From Gordonia asplenii (lineage in GTDB: Bacteria > Actinomycetota > Actinomycetes > Mycobacteriales > Mycobacteriaceae): 64,000 nt of DNA. The stretch covers positions 23,039 through 87,038 of the forward strand of contig NZ_JABBNB010000031.1 of NCBI RefSeq assembly GCF_012933505.1, read 5' to 3'. Of this stretch, positions 57,455-64,000 are shown piece by piece (the stretch's first letter is position 1; each line of letters starts with the position of its first letter). The notes beneath the pieces were generated by a model. The model was not told the origin of the DNA. It was given only the letters and a program-made list of their open reading frames with translations, and made no database searches. The position numbers and the translations under genes were made by a program.

Positions 57455-57949
57455 CTATTCGACAGTGAACGACGCTGAGCCGACCGCACCCGACACTCGG
57501 TCGGTAACGGTGAGCGTGTACTTGCCGGCCGTACGGAACCGCCCGACGTTTCCGACATTGCCCTGGCAATTGGCGCTCTTGCTGGTGGCAGGCGTGTCGG
57601 GTCCGCTGAAGGTGACTTCCATCTGGCAGTTCGATCCCTTGACCTCGGCATTCGAGGCGTCGCGCGCCGAATAGCTGTACCCGATCGACCCCGTCGAGTA
57701 GAGATTCGGACCGAGTTTGCGCGAGTGGTAGTTGCTAGTCGTCACAACAATTGTCCGCACGCCGTTGGGGCTCGCGTTCGGCGCCGGCTTGTTCGGTCCC
57801 TGGGGGCTCGGCTGCGTATTGCCGCCGAGACTGCCGAACAGGGTGTCGAGCAGGCCGGCCGATGCGGGCGCCGCTGCCATCGATGATGCGGACAGCGCCG
57901 CTACGGCACCGGCGGCCGCTACGGCGGCACGGACTCGTTTCGATTTCAT
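57455..57949 (-). CDS. Secreted protein with Ig-like C-terminal domain
   Basis: A 164-residue exported protein. The signal peptide spans about residues 1-31 (basic MKSKRVR, Ala-rich core, cleavage around APASAG), followed by a Pro/Asn/Gly linker. A beta-rich domain follows with two Cys (near 110 and 130) and a closing strand pattern AGKYTLTVTDRVSGAVGSAS, which looks like an immunoglobulin-like fold. The function is unknown; a surface or secreted role is likely. The ATG at 57949 follows GGAG with 7-base spacing. Confidence 0.8.
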   Translation of the reverse strand: MKSKRVRAAVAAAGAVAALSASSMAAAPASAGLLDTLFGSLGGNTQPSPQGPNKPAPNASPNGVRTIVVTTSNYHSRKLGPNLYSTGSIGYSYSARDASNAEVKGSNCQMEVTFSGPDTPATSKSANCQGNVGNVGRFRTAGKYTLTVTDRVSGAVGSASFTVE

Positions 57950-58114
57950 AGACAATCTCCAAACGGTGGGAACTAGGTTGTGCCGCAGAGGAATCCGCTG
58001 TCATCGCGGCGCCCGATGCGAACACGCCCTGTCACCCTAGATCCGTCGACGCCGATTCAGTATCGTACAAACGGGCCAATCCGCCCGCTCTGCCGGCTCC
58101 TCCGAGTCAGGGCC

Positions 58115-60310
58115 CTACCGCTCGTCGCGCCGCTGTGCGTATGCCGCGAGGTCGGCGACCTGCTGCGGATCCAGCGACGGCTTCACCGCGGCCCGTGCCG
58201 ACTTGAGATCCTCTGCCGTCACGGTCACCGCGTCGATGTCGCGCCGCATCGCCGCCAGCGCCGATTCACGAAGCAGCGCAGCACAATCCGCGGCCGAATA
58301 GCCGTCGAGCTCGGTGGCGAGAGCGGCCAGCTCGATGTCGTCGGCGAACGGCACGTTGCGTCCGGCGGCCGTGAGGATCTCGTGGCGGGCAGCGGCGTCG
58401 GGCGGCGGCACGAAGACCAGCCGCTCGAGTCGGCCGGGTCGTAGGAGCGCCGGGTCGATGAGATCGGGGCGGTTGGTGGCACCCAGCACGACGACGTCGG
58501 ACAGCGGTTCGACGCCGTCGAGCTCGGTCAGCAGCGCCGCCACGACGCGATCTGAGACACCGTTGTCGCTCGACTGGCCGCGCCGCGGAGCCAGGGCGTC
58601 GACCTCGTCGAGGAAGATCAGCGACGGCGCCGACTCCCGCGCCCGCGAGAACAGGTCGCGCACAGCCTTTTCCGACGACCCGACCCACTTGTCCATCAGC
58701 TCCGCACCCTTGACGGTGTGCACGCTGAGTTGTCCCGATGCTGCGAGTGCGCGCACGACGAAGGTCTTGCCGCAGCCCGGCGGCCCGTACAGCAGGACAC
58801 CGCGCGGCGGTTGCACACCGAGCCGGGTGAAGGTGTCCGGGTGGCGCAGCGGCCACAGTACGGCCTCGGTGAGGGATTGTCGGGTCTGTTCCATGTCGCC
58901 GACGTCGTCGAGGGTGATCGAACCGAGTGCCACCTCGGGGGAGTCGGCGCGTGACACCGGCCGGATCACGCTGAGCGCGCCGTCGAGGTCGGCGGCGGAC
59001 AGTCGTGGCTTCTTCTCGCCCGACGCCGATGTGCGCGCTGCGGCCCGCAACGCCGCCTCGCGAGTCAACGCGGCGAGGTCGGCGGCGACGAATCCCGGTG
59101 TGCGGGAGGCTATCTCATCGAGATTGAGATCGTCGTCGGTCGGCACGCCGGTGAGGATGGCGGCGAGCAACTTGCTGCGGGTGGCGGAGTCGGGGAGACC
59201 GATGATCAGTTCGCGGTCGCACAGCGACGGGTCACGCAGCCGCGGGTCGAGACCGGCCGGCGCGGCGCTGGTGCAGATCAGGGCGATGGGGTGGTCGGCG
59301 ATCGCGGTGCGCAGGGCGTCGAGGATGAGCGTCGACGCCGGCTCGGGGGTAGCCGGCAGGAGCGCGTCGACGTCGGTGATCAACAGCACCCCGCCGGACG
59401 CGGCGAGTGCGGTGATCGTGTCGGTCACCAATTGCGTACGTGCTTGTGCCGCAAGGGCTCCCGCAGTGGGACCGTCGACGATGCCGATGGTCCGCGACGC
59501 GCAGACGGAGCGCACCAGGGTAGCCTTCCCGGCGCCGGCCGGGCCGGTGATCAGCACCCCGAGTCGTGGTTGGGCGCCCAATGCGGCGAGTATTTCGGGT
59601 TCGTCGAGGGTGATCCGCAGCCACTCGGTGAGCTTGGCGACCTGCGCGTCGACGCCGACGAGTTCGTTGACCGGGCGCGCCTTGCGAGGCGGTGTGCGGC
59701 GCGCGGGAACCGCTGTGGGACCCGGCGATCGGGTGGCCGGCACGGCGTCGGAGCCGGTGGACCACAAGACCGCGGTGTTGGGTTGCACGCTGACCGGTGC
59801 ACCGGGCGTGGTGTCGGCGACGGTCAACAGTTCGTTGGTCCAGGTGATCCCCACGGACGTGGCGAGCTTGCGGGTCGCGCTGCTGGCGGCGAATTCGGGC
59901 CCGAGGTCGCGCGGCAGCAGCGACGTCGTGTCACCGACGGACAACACCTTGCCGAGCAGTGCCCGGCGCAGCGTCGCCTCGTCGACGGATTGGCTGGCCA
60001 GTGCGGATCCGGCGACCACGACCCGTGACCCACCGTGCACGACGACGGGGGACAGGACGACAAGGGCGTCGGACTTGACGCCGGCGTTGGACAGCGTGAT
60101 GTCGTCGAGCAGGATCGCGCCGGTGGGGAAGTCAGCGGGTGTGGCGGCGACCACGGTCGCGGTCACCCGGGCGCCGGTAATCGACACCGCATCCCACTCG
60201 CGAAGACCAAGCGCGGCAAGAACTTCGGGATGAACACGGGCGATGCCGCGTCGTGCCTCAACGGCGGCCGGATTGAGTTTGGCGGTCAGTGTCAGCTGTG
60301 ATCCGGTCAT
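58115..60310 (-). CDS. AAA ATPase, CDC48/VCP-like (Rv0435c-like)
   Basis: A 731-residue double-AAA protein matching Rv0435c in size and place. The N-terminal domain (1-190) resembles the CDC48 substrate-binding fold. The first AAA domain (about 215-450) is degenerate: its P-loop reads GPAGAGKAT near 254 and its Walker B ends TDVDALL, without the catalytic Glu. The second (about 470-720) is canonical: GPPGCGKTF near 505, FLDEVDALAPRRG near 570, and GATNRPDLIDPALLRPGRLE near 615. It probably unfolds or remodels proteins with the second ring doing the ATP hydrolysis. It overlaps the pssA stop by four bases. Confidence 0.92.
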   Translation of the reverse strand: MTGSQLTLTAKLNPAAVEARRGIARVHPEVLAALGLREWDAVSITGARVTATVVAATPADFPTGAILLDDITLSNAGVKSDALVVLSPVVVHGGSRVVVAGSALASQSVDEATLRRALLGKVLSVGDTTSLLPRDLGPEFAASSATRKLATSVGITWTNELLTVADTTPGAPVSVQPNTAVLWSTGSDAVPATRSPGPTAVPARRTPPRKARPVNELVGVDAQVAKLTEWLRITLDEPEILAALGAQPRLGVLITGPAGAGKATLVRSVCASRTIGIVDGPTAGALAAQARTQLVTDTITALAASGGVLLITDVDALLPATPEPASTLILDALRTAIADHPIALICTSAAPAGLDPRLRDPSLCDRELIIGLPDSATRSKLLAAILTGVPTDDDLNLDEIASRTPGFVAADLAALTREAALRAAARTSASGEKKPRLSAADLDGALSVIRPVSRADSPEVALGSITLDDVGDMEQTRQSLTEAVLWPLRHPDTFTRLGVQPPRGVLLYGPPGCGKTFVVRALAASGQLSVHTVKGAELMDKWVGSSEKAVRDLFSRARESAPSLIFLDEVDALAPRRGQSSDNGVSDRVVAALLTELDGVEPLSDVVVLGATNRPDLIDPALLRPGRLERLVFVPPPDAAARHEILTAAGRNVPFADDIELAALATELDGYSAADCAALLRESALAAMRRDIDAVTVTAEDLKSARAAVKPSLDPQQVADLAAYAQRRDER

Positions 60311-61302
60311 GACGGAGCGGCGGTGTTCCCGGTGGTGTCGGTGTGGCCTGGCCGGCGGAGTCCCAGGCGCGCCTGGGACTTTCGCCGCACCAGCCGGGGG
60401 CGGCGCTTGGGCTGGGTGCGGCCGAGTTCGCGGCGGTGCGCGCGCCGTTCGCGGGGATGGGTCTCCCACTGTTCCGGACGTGCCGCGACCCACCGCTTGT
60501 TGCGCCAGGCGAACGGGATGTGGGCGAGATAGCCGACGATGGCCAATTCCATCAGCAGGTACGGATACGTCACGAGAAGTGCCGCCGCACCGGCGACGAC
60601 GACCATGATCGGTGCGATGGCGGCCCGCGAGATCTTGCTCGTGGCTTTGAGCGACGACGTCGGAATGCGGCTCACCGCAAGGAAAGCCGAGAAGATCAGC
60701 CATCCGCCGACCACGCCGACCGACGTCCACCAGCCGTCGCCGAACTGCTGTGCCACCGCGATCGGCAGCAGTGCGATGATCGCCGCCGCGGGCGCGGGCA
60801 CCCCGACGAAGAAGTCCTTGGTGTAGCCGGGCGCGTTCTCGTCGTCGTTGAGGGTGTTGAACCGGGCCAGGCGCAGAACGATTGCGCAGCAATAGACCAG
60901 AGCGAACAACCAGCCGATGTCCTGGCCGGGCATCAGATGGACGTACACGATCAGCGCGGGTACCACGCCGAAGTTGATGGCGTCGGCGAGCGAGTCGATC
61001 TCGGCGCCCAATTTGGTTGTCGCACCGATCAATCGGGCGACGCGGCCGTCGATCCCGTCGAGGAAGGCGGCGGCGACGACCAGGGCGAGGGCGAGGTCGA
61101 CCTTGCCGTCACCGGCGAACCGGACGGCCGACAGGCCGGCACAGATCGCGAGGATGGTCAGCGTCGACGGGATGACGATCAGCCCGGAGTGCAGATTCGA
61201 CCGGCCGTCGGTTTTCGGCGTCGACGACGAACGGCGTGTGCGGATGCCGGCGAGGCGTCGTCGGGAGACGCGATCCGGTTGCCGCGGCCGGCCGGAGATC
61301 AT
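60307..61302 (-). CDS. pssA: CDP-diacylglycerol-serine O-phosphatidyltransferase
   Basis: A 331-residue membrane enzyme making phosphatidylserine from CDP-diacylglycerol and serine. The CDP-alcohol phosphotransferase signature is complete near residues 78-105: FLDGIDGRVARLIGA and LGAEIDSLADAINFG. About seven membrane helices follow the basic N-terminus. The C-terminal tail of about 55 residues is very basic (RRAHRRELGRTQPKRRPR) and longer than usual. It overlaps psd and the AAA gene by four bases each. Counterpart of Rv0436c. Confidence 0.94.
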   Translation of the reverse strand: MISGRPRQPDRVSRRRLAGIRTRRSSSTPKTDGRSNLHSGLIVIPSTLTILAICAGLSAVRFAGDGKVDLALALVVAAAFLDGIDGRVARLIGATTKLGAEIDSLADAINFGVVPALIVYVHLMPGQDIGWLFALVYCCAIVLRLARFNTLNDDENAPGYTKDFFVGVPAPAAAIIALLPIAVAQQFGDGWWTSVGVVGGWLIFSAFLAVSRIPTSSLKATSKISRAAIAPIMVVVAGAAALLVTYPYLLMELAIVGYLAHIPFAWRNKRWVAARPEQWETHPRERRAHRRELGRTQPKRRPRLVRRKSQARLGLRRPGHTDTTGNTAAPS

Positions 61303-62042
61303 GCCGGACTCTGGGGGAGGTCGGCGATCACGGTCTCGCCGCCGACGGTCCGCTGGCCCACCTGGACGCGGGGAACCGATCCGGCGGGCAGATAGATGTC
61401 GACGCGGGACCCGAACCGGATGAGCCCGTAGGTGTCGCCGATCGCGAGCCGGGCGCCGGGCTCGACGTCGCACACGATGCGCCGCGCGATCAGCCCGGCG
61501 ATCTGGATGACGGCGATCCGGATGCCGTCGTCGGTGCGGATGATCATCGACGTGCGCTCGTTGTCGCTGCTGGCCGCGGGTAGGTCGGCGGAGAGGAACT
61601 TGCCCGCGGTGTGCGTGACCGACTCGGCGGTGCCGCTGATCGGGACCCGCTGTACGTGGACGTCGAACACCGACAGGAACGTCGAGACCCGGGGGACCGG
61701 CTGGTCGCCGAGGCCGAGTTCGGGCAACGGCACCACTTCATCGACTAGCGCCACCTCGCCGTCGGCGGCGGCGACCACGATTCCGGTGGCAGTCGGCGGC
61801 ACTCGGCTGGGATTGCGGAAGAAGGCCGCGCTGGATGCGGCGAGCACGGCGGCCGGGCGGGAGATCCAGCGCTTGCGACGTGTCAGGACCGCCACCGCGG
61901 CCGGGACTGCGACGAACGGGATACCCGCCGGATGCAGCGGCGGAATGGTCTGCGTGGCAAGCGCACGCAGATGCTCGACGGTCGACTGTTGGCGTGGTTC
62001 GACGCCGGGGGCAGACGGGTCGGGGACGGGACGTCGGGCCAT
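61299..62042 (-). CDS. psd: Phosphatidylserine decarboxylase proenzyme
   Basis: A 247-residue pyruvoyl-dependent decarboxylase that turns phosphatidylserine into phosphatidylethanolamine. Motifs: FFRNPSRVPP near 75, SVFDVHVQRVPISG near 125, and the self-cleavage site Gly-Ser in RFGSRVDIYLP near residue 210, where Ser becomes the pyruvoyl group (the short PSD-A type uses GS). The ATG at 62042 lies just after the SRPBCC gene. Counterpart of Rv0437c; with pssA it forms a complete two-step pathway. Confidence 0.94.
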   Translation of the reverse strand: MARRPVPDPSAPGVEPRQQSTVEHLRALATQTIPPLHPAGIPFVAVPAAVAVLTRRKRWISRPAAVLAASSAAFFRNPSRVPPTATGIVVAAADGEVALVDEVVPLPELGLGDQPVPRVSTFLSVFDVHVQRVPISGTAESVTHTAGKFLSADLPAASSDNERTSMIIRTDDGIRIAVIQIAGLIARRIVCDVEPGARLAIGDTYGLIRFGSRVDIYLPAGSVPRVQVGQRTVGGETVIADLPQSPA

Positions 62043-62045
62043 GCG

Positions 62046-62507
62046 TTACGCCGCCTCGGCCGCGCGCTTGATCTTGCCCAGAGTCTCGTTCATGCCCTCT
62101 TGCAGTTCGGCCTCGAAGGAACTGGTTCCGCCCATGAACTTGTCGACCAGTGCAGCTGAAATGGCCGTGGTCTCACCGTTTTTCACTTCGCGGCGTTCAG
62201 TCAGCGTGACGCCCGCGTCGGTCGGGGTGAGCGTGTAGCTCCACACGGTGCGGTTCTCGGTGACGCGGAAGGCGAGTTCTCGATTCGGCTCGAAGCGGAT
62301 CACCTTGGCGGTGGTCGGCCAGACCAGCGGACCACGGCGGTTGATGTTGAACGTGCGGGTTCCCACTGACACGGGTGTGCCGCGCACGATCATCCTCTTG
62401 CATTGCGGGCTCCACTCGCTCATCCGCTTGAGGTCGGAGACCACTGTCCACACCTTTTCGGGAGTGGCCTTGATGTCGATGGATGCTTCGATCAATGGCG
62501 CTGCCAT
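62046..62507 (-). CDS. SRPBCC (START/cyclase-like) protein
   Basis: A 153-residue protein of the SRPBCC superfamily: IEASIDIKATPEKVWTVVSD at the N-terminus, SDLKRMSEWSPQCKRM near 25, and a C-terminal long helix (ALVDKFMGGTSSFEAELQEG). This fold binds hydrophobic ligands such as lipids or polyketides; the ligand is unknown. It lies three bases upstream of psd on the same strand, so it may be co-transcribed. In M. tuberculosis moeA2 occupies this place. The ATG follows GAAGGGA with suitable spacing. Confidence 0.86.
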   Translation of the reverse strand: MAAPLIEASIDIKATPEKVWTVVSDLKRMSEWSPQCKRMIVRGTPVSVGTRTFNINRRGPLVWPTTAKVIRFEPNRELAFRVTENRTVWSYTLTPTDAGVTLTERREVKNGETTAISAALVDKFMGGTSSFEAELQEGMNETLGKIKRAAEAA

Positions 62508-62773
62508 GGTCGATCCCTTCTCGGGGTGGAATGAATATCGCCCGTCACCCTATTCGAACGTGCGGGCCGCAGCCATGACGGCTCCCACAGCCGTGTGCGC
62601 GGATTGTCCGGTGTGCGGAGGTCGATGGCGGCGTCGCAGATGGTCGGGGTCGGCGGCGCCGGTATCACGTTCGACGCCGGGCCGGCGCGCAACATCTCGG
62701 CCATGTGGAGTTCTCCCTCGCCGTCGGCGTGTCTTCCCAGTTGATTGTGTCAGCTTGTGGGGCGGGGGAGCGC

Positions 62774-62779
62774 TAGGTT
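62774..62779 (+). promoter_or_regulatory. Putative -10 element, leaderless Q/P/G-rich gene
   Basis: TAGGTT ends 7 bases before the ATG at 62787 with no ribosome site between them, the pattern of a leaderless transcript. Confidence 0.4.
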
Positions 62780-62786
62780 TGACGGT

Positions 62787-63443
62787 ATGAACTATCCGCA
62801 GGATCCGGGACAGGGGCAGCAGCGTGGAGGTCCCGAGTGGGGACCGTCGGGGCAGCAGGGTGGGCCGGGACAGCCGGGACAGCCTGGGCCGCCGCAGGGT
62901 GGGCAAGGATATGGGCAGCAGGGGCCGCCCGGTCAGCCGCGGTATGGGCAGCCGCAACCGTATCCGCAGCAGGGGCGCGATCAACCTCCGCAAGGTCGGC
63001 CGCAACCGTATCCGCAGCAAGGGTCACATCCGGGCGGCCCGCCCCCGCAGTACGGCCAGCCGCCGCAGGGATATGGGCCGCAGCAGGGCGCCCCGCAGCA
63101 GGGGCAGTACGGCCAGCCGCCCGGTCAGCAGCAGTTCGCAGGCCAGCCGTCGCAGGGCGGTGGCGCGTTCCTGCACATCAACACGTCGTTCATGCCGCTC
63201 GGCTTCTTCTTGTTCTTCACCGGGCCGTTGATCGTGATCGACGGCGTCGAGCGCGGTCGGACGTGGGGCGAAGAGGCGTTCGAGGTGGCGCCGGGTGTCC
63301 ATCACGTGCACATCCACACGCGCTACATGGGCAGTATGGGTCCGATCGACGAGCAGGTTCAGGTAGGCCCAGGTCAACATCTCGGCATCGCCTACGAGGC
63401 GCCGATGTGGACCGGTGGAAAGGCGAAGTTCCGGTATCGGTAG
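62787..63443 (+). CDS. Q/P/G-rich protein with C-terminal domain
   Basis: A 218-residue protein. The first 125 residues are a disordered Pro/Gln/Gly/Tyr-rich tail with recurring QPYPQQG and GQPPQG units. The last 90 residues form a compact domain (FLHINTSFMPLGFFLFFTGP, then GVHHVHIHTRYMGSMGP and a C-terminal KFRYR). It has no signal peptide; the hydrophobic FMPLGFFLFF segment could touch the membrane. The function is unknown. Tails like this occur in actinobacterial division and envelope proteins, but I see nothing that ties it to one. Confidence 0.8.
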   Translation: MNYPQDPGQGQQRGGPEWGPSGQQGGPGQPGQPGPPQGGQGYGQQGPPGQPRYGQPQPYPQQGRDQPPQGRPQPYPQQGSHPGGPPPQYGQPPQGYGPQQGAPQQGQYGQPPGQQQFAGQPSQGGGAFLHINTSFMPLGFFLFFTGPLIVIDGVERGRTWGEEAFEVAPGVHHVHIHTRYMGSMGPIDEQVQVGPGQHLGIAYEAPMWTGGKAKFRYR

Positions 63444-64000
63444 GTGAGCGTGACGTAGCAGTCAAACCTCGAGCGGCTCGACGCCGCTCGTTGGGTGGTT
63501 TGTCCTGCTTTGTCGCGACCGCTCGAGTCGGTCGCCGAAGTGTGGCAATCCCGAGTGCCGAAGCGAGGTAAGAGATTTCGGGACGAACCCGTTGGTTCCG
63601 AGTGCCGTCGTTGTCGCGACGTAACCCTCTGCTCCGCGAGTGCCGTTGTTGTCGGCGACGAAACCCTCTGCTCCCCGAGTGCTGTCGACGTCGGTCGTGC
63701 CGCACCCCCGTCGCTCCCCGAGTGCCGAAGCGAGGAACGAGCTTCGGTGTAACGAGGGGTCTGGTGACCCGAAAAGCCCAACTAGGGAACGGGATTCGGG
63801 GACGCTGAGCGTTCCTGCTCGCCGAGTGCAGTCGACGTCGCTTGTGCCGCAAACCTCTGCTCCGCGAGTGCCGTCGTCGTTGTCGGTCGCGTCGCAATCT
63901 TCTGCTCCCCGAGTGCCGAAGCGAGGAACGAGCTTCGGTGTAACGAGGGGACTGGTGACCCGAAAAGCGCACAGGGGAACGGGGATTCGGCGACGCGCAC
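63444..64000. repeat. Dispersed repeat cluster at right end
   Basis: About 560 bases without a gene, filled by repeats. Seven or so units built on CGAGTGC(C/A/T)G occur roughly every 40-50 bases from 63595. A longer element of about 65 bases, from CTCCCCGAGTGCCGAAGCG through GACCCGAAAAGC, is repeated at 63714-63778 and 63906-63970 (192 bases apart, one mismatch noted). This is the reverse complement of the element at 5860-6030. The units contain the same 7-bp-stem palindrome. Confidence 0.85.

Noticed and set aside
58314..60233. Rightward open frame of about 640 codons opposite the AAA ATPase
   Set aside because: Ser/Arg-rich antisense of the conserved AAA motifs.
62492..62704. Leftward 70-codon frame before the SRPBCC gene
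   Set aside because: It overlaps the SRPBCC start in another frame and its C-terminal half looks random; the 279-base gap shows no better gene.
63595..63970. CRISPR array
   Set aside because: Unit and interval lengths vary, intervals resemble each other, and no cas genes are present.

Overview
The window comes from a high-GC mycolic-acid actinomycete (Mycobacteriales), most likely Gordonia or a close relative. The evidence is an LpqH-type lipoprotein, a mycobactin-family siderophore cluster with IdeR-type operators, and a gene order that follows Mycobacterium tuberculosis Rv0427c to Rv0437c (xthA, Rv0428c-like, def, DUF3263, LytR_C protein, sodC, carboxylate-amine ligase, later AAA ATPase, pssA, psd). 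That order is interrupted by inserted genes. The genus is inferred from general knowledge, not proven. I saw no rRNA, tRNA, CRISPR array or transposase.

Region 1 (1-5813) holds a partial unknown protein, an overlapping unknown protein, a divergent TPR-like protein, an LpqH-family lipoprotein and a CHAT-domain caspase-like protein without its own TPRs. Region 2 (5814-6043) is a tandem repeat; the same element reappears in the opposite orientation at the right end of the window (63444-64000).

Region 3 (6044-40109) is the main system: an iron-regulated, mycobactin/nocobactin-type siderophore locus. A salicyl-AMP ligase diverges from a long operon: salicylate synthase, discrete KS, discrete AT, lysine N6-hydroxylase, formyltransferase, two NRPSs, type II thioesterase, and a PKS with AT-KR-ACP-ACP-methyltransferase. 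A second iron-regulated unit encodes an ArCP-Cy-A-PCP NRPS and a C-A-PCP-C-PCP NRPS. A convergent SagB-type azoline dehydrogenase and a divergent alpha/beta hydrolase follow. Hydroxylase plus formyltransferase suggests N-formyl-N-hydroxylysine. SagB suggests oxidation of a hydroxyphenyl-oxazoline to an oxazole. The methyltransferase suggests an alpha-methylated beta-hydroxy acid. Together these point to a formobactin/amamistatin/nocobactin/brasilibactin-like product, but with a fourth A domain (C-A-PCP-E) beyond the three of mycobactin. No MbtH-like gene or siderophore transporter lies in the window.

Region 4 (40180-46424) is the mycobacterial-type housekeeping block, into which a membrane-anchored T1/Sa-family ribonuclease and a barstar-type inhibitor are inserted. 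Region 5 (46425-54737) holds an inverted-repeat cluster, a complete Mrp/Mnh cation/proton antiporter operon with fused MnhAB, and a divergent glutamate decarboxylase. Region 6 (54803-57949) has a lipoprotein gene whose 3' end is repeated exactly 2.0 kb downstream around a PucR-like regulator and an NTF2-like protein, plus a secreted protein. Region 7 (58115-63443) contains a CDC48-like AAA ATPase, the phosphatidylserine/phosphatidylethanolamine genes pssA-psd, an SRPBCC protein and a Q/P/G-rich protein, then repeats to the end.
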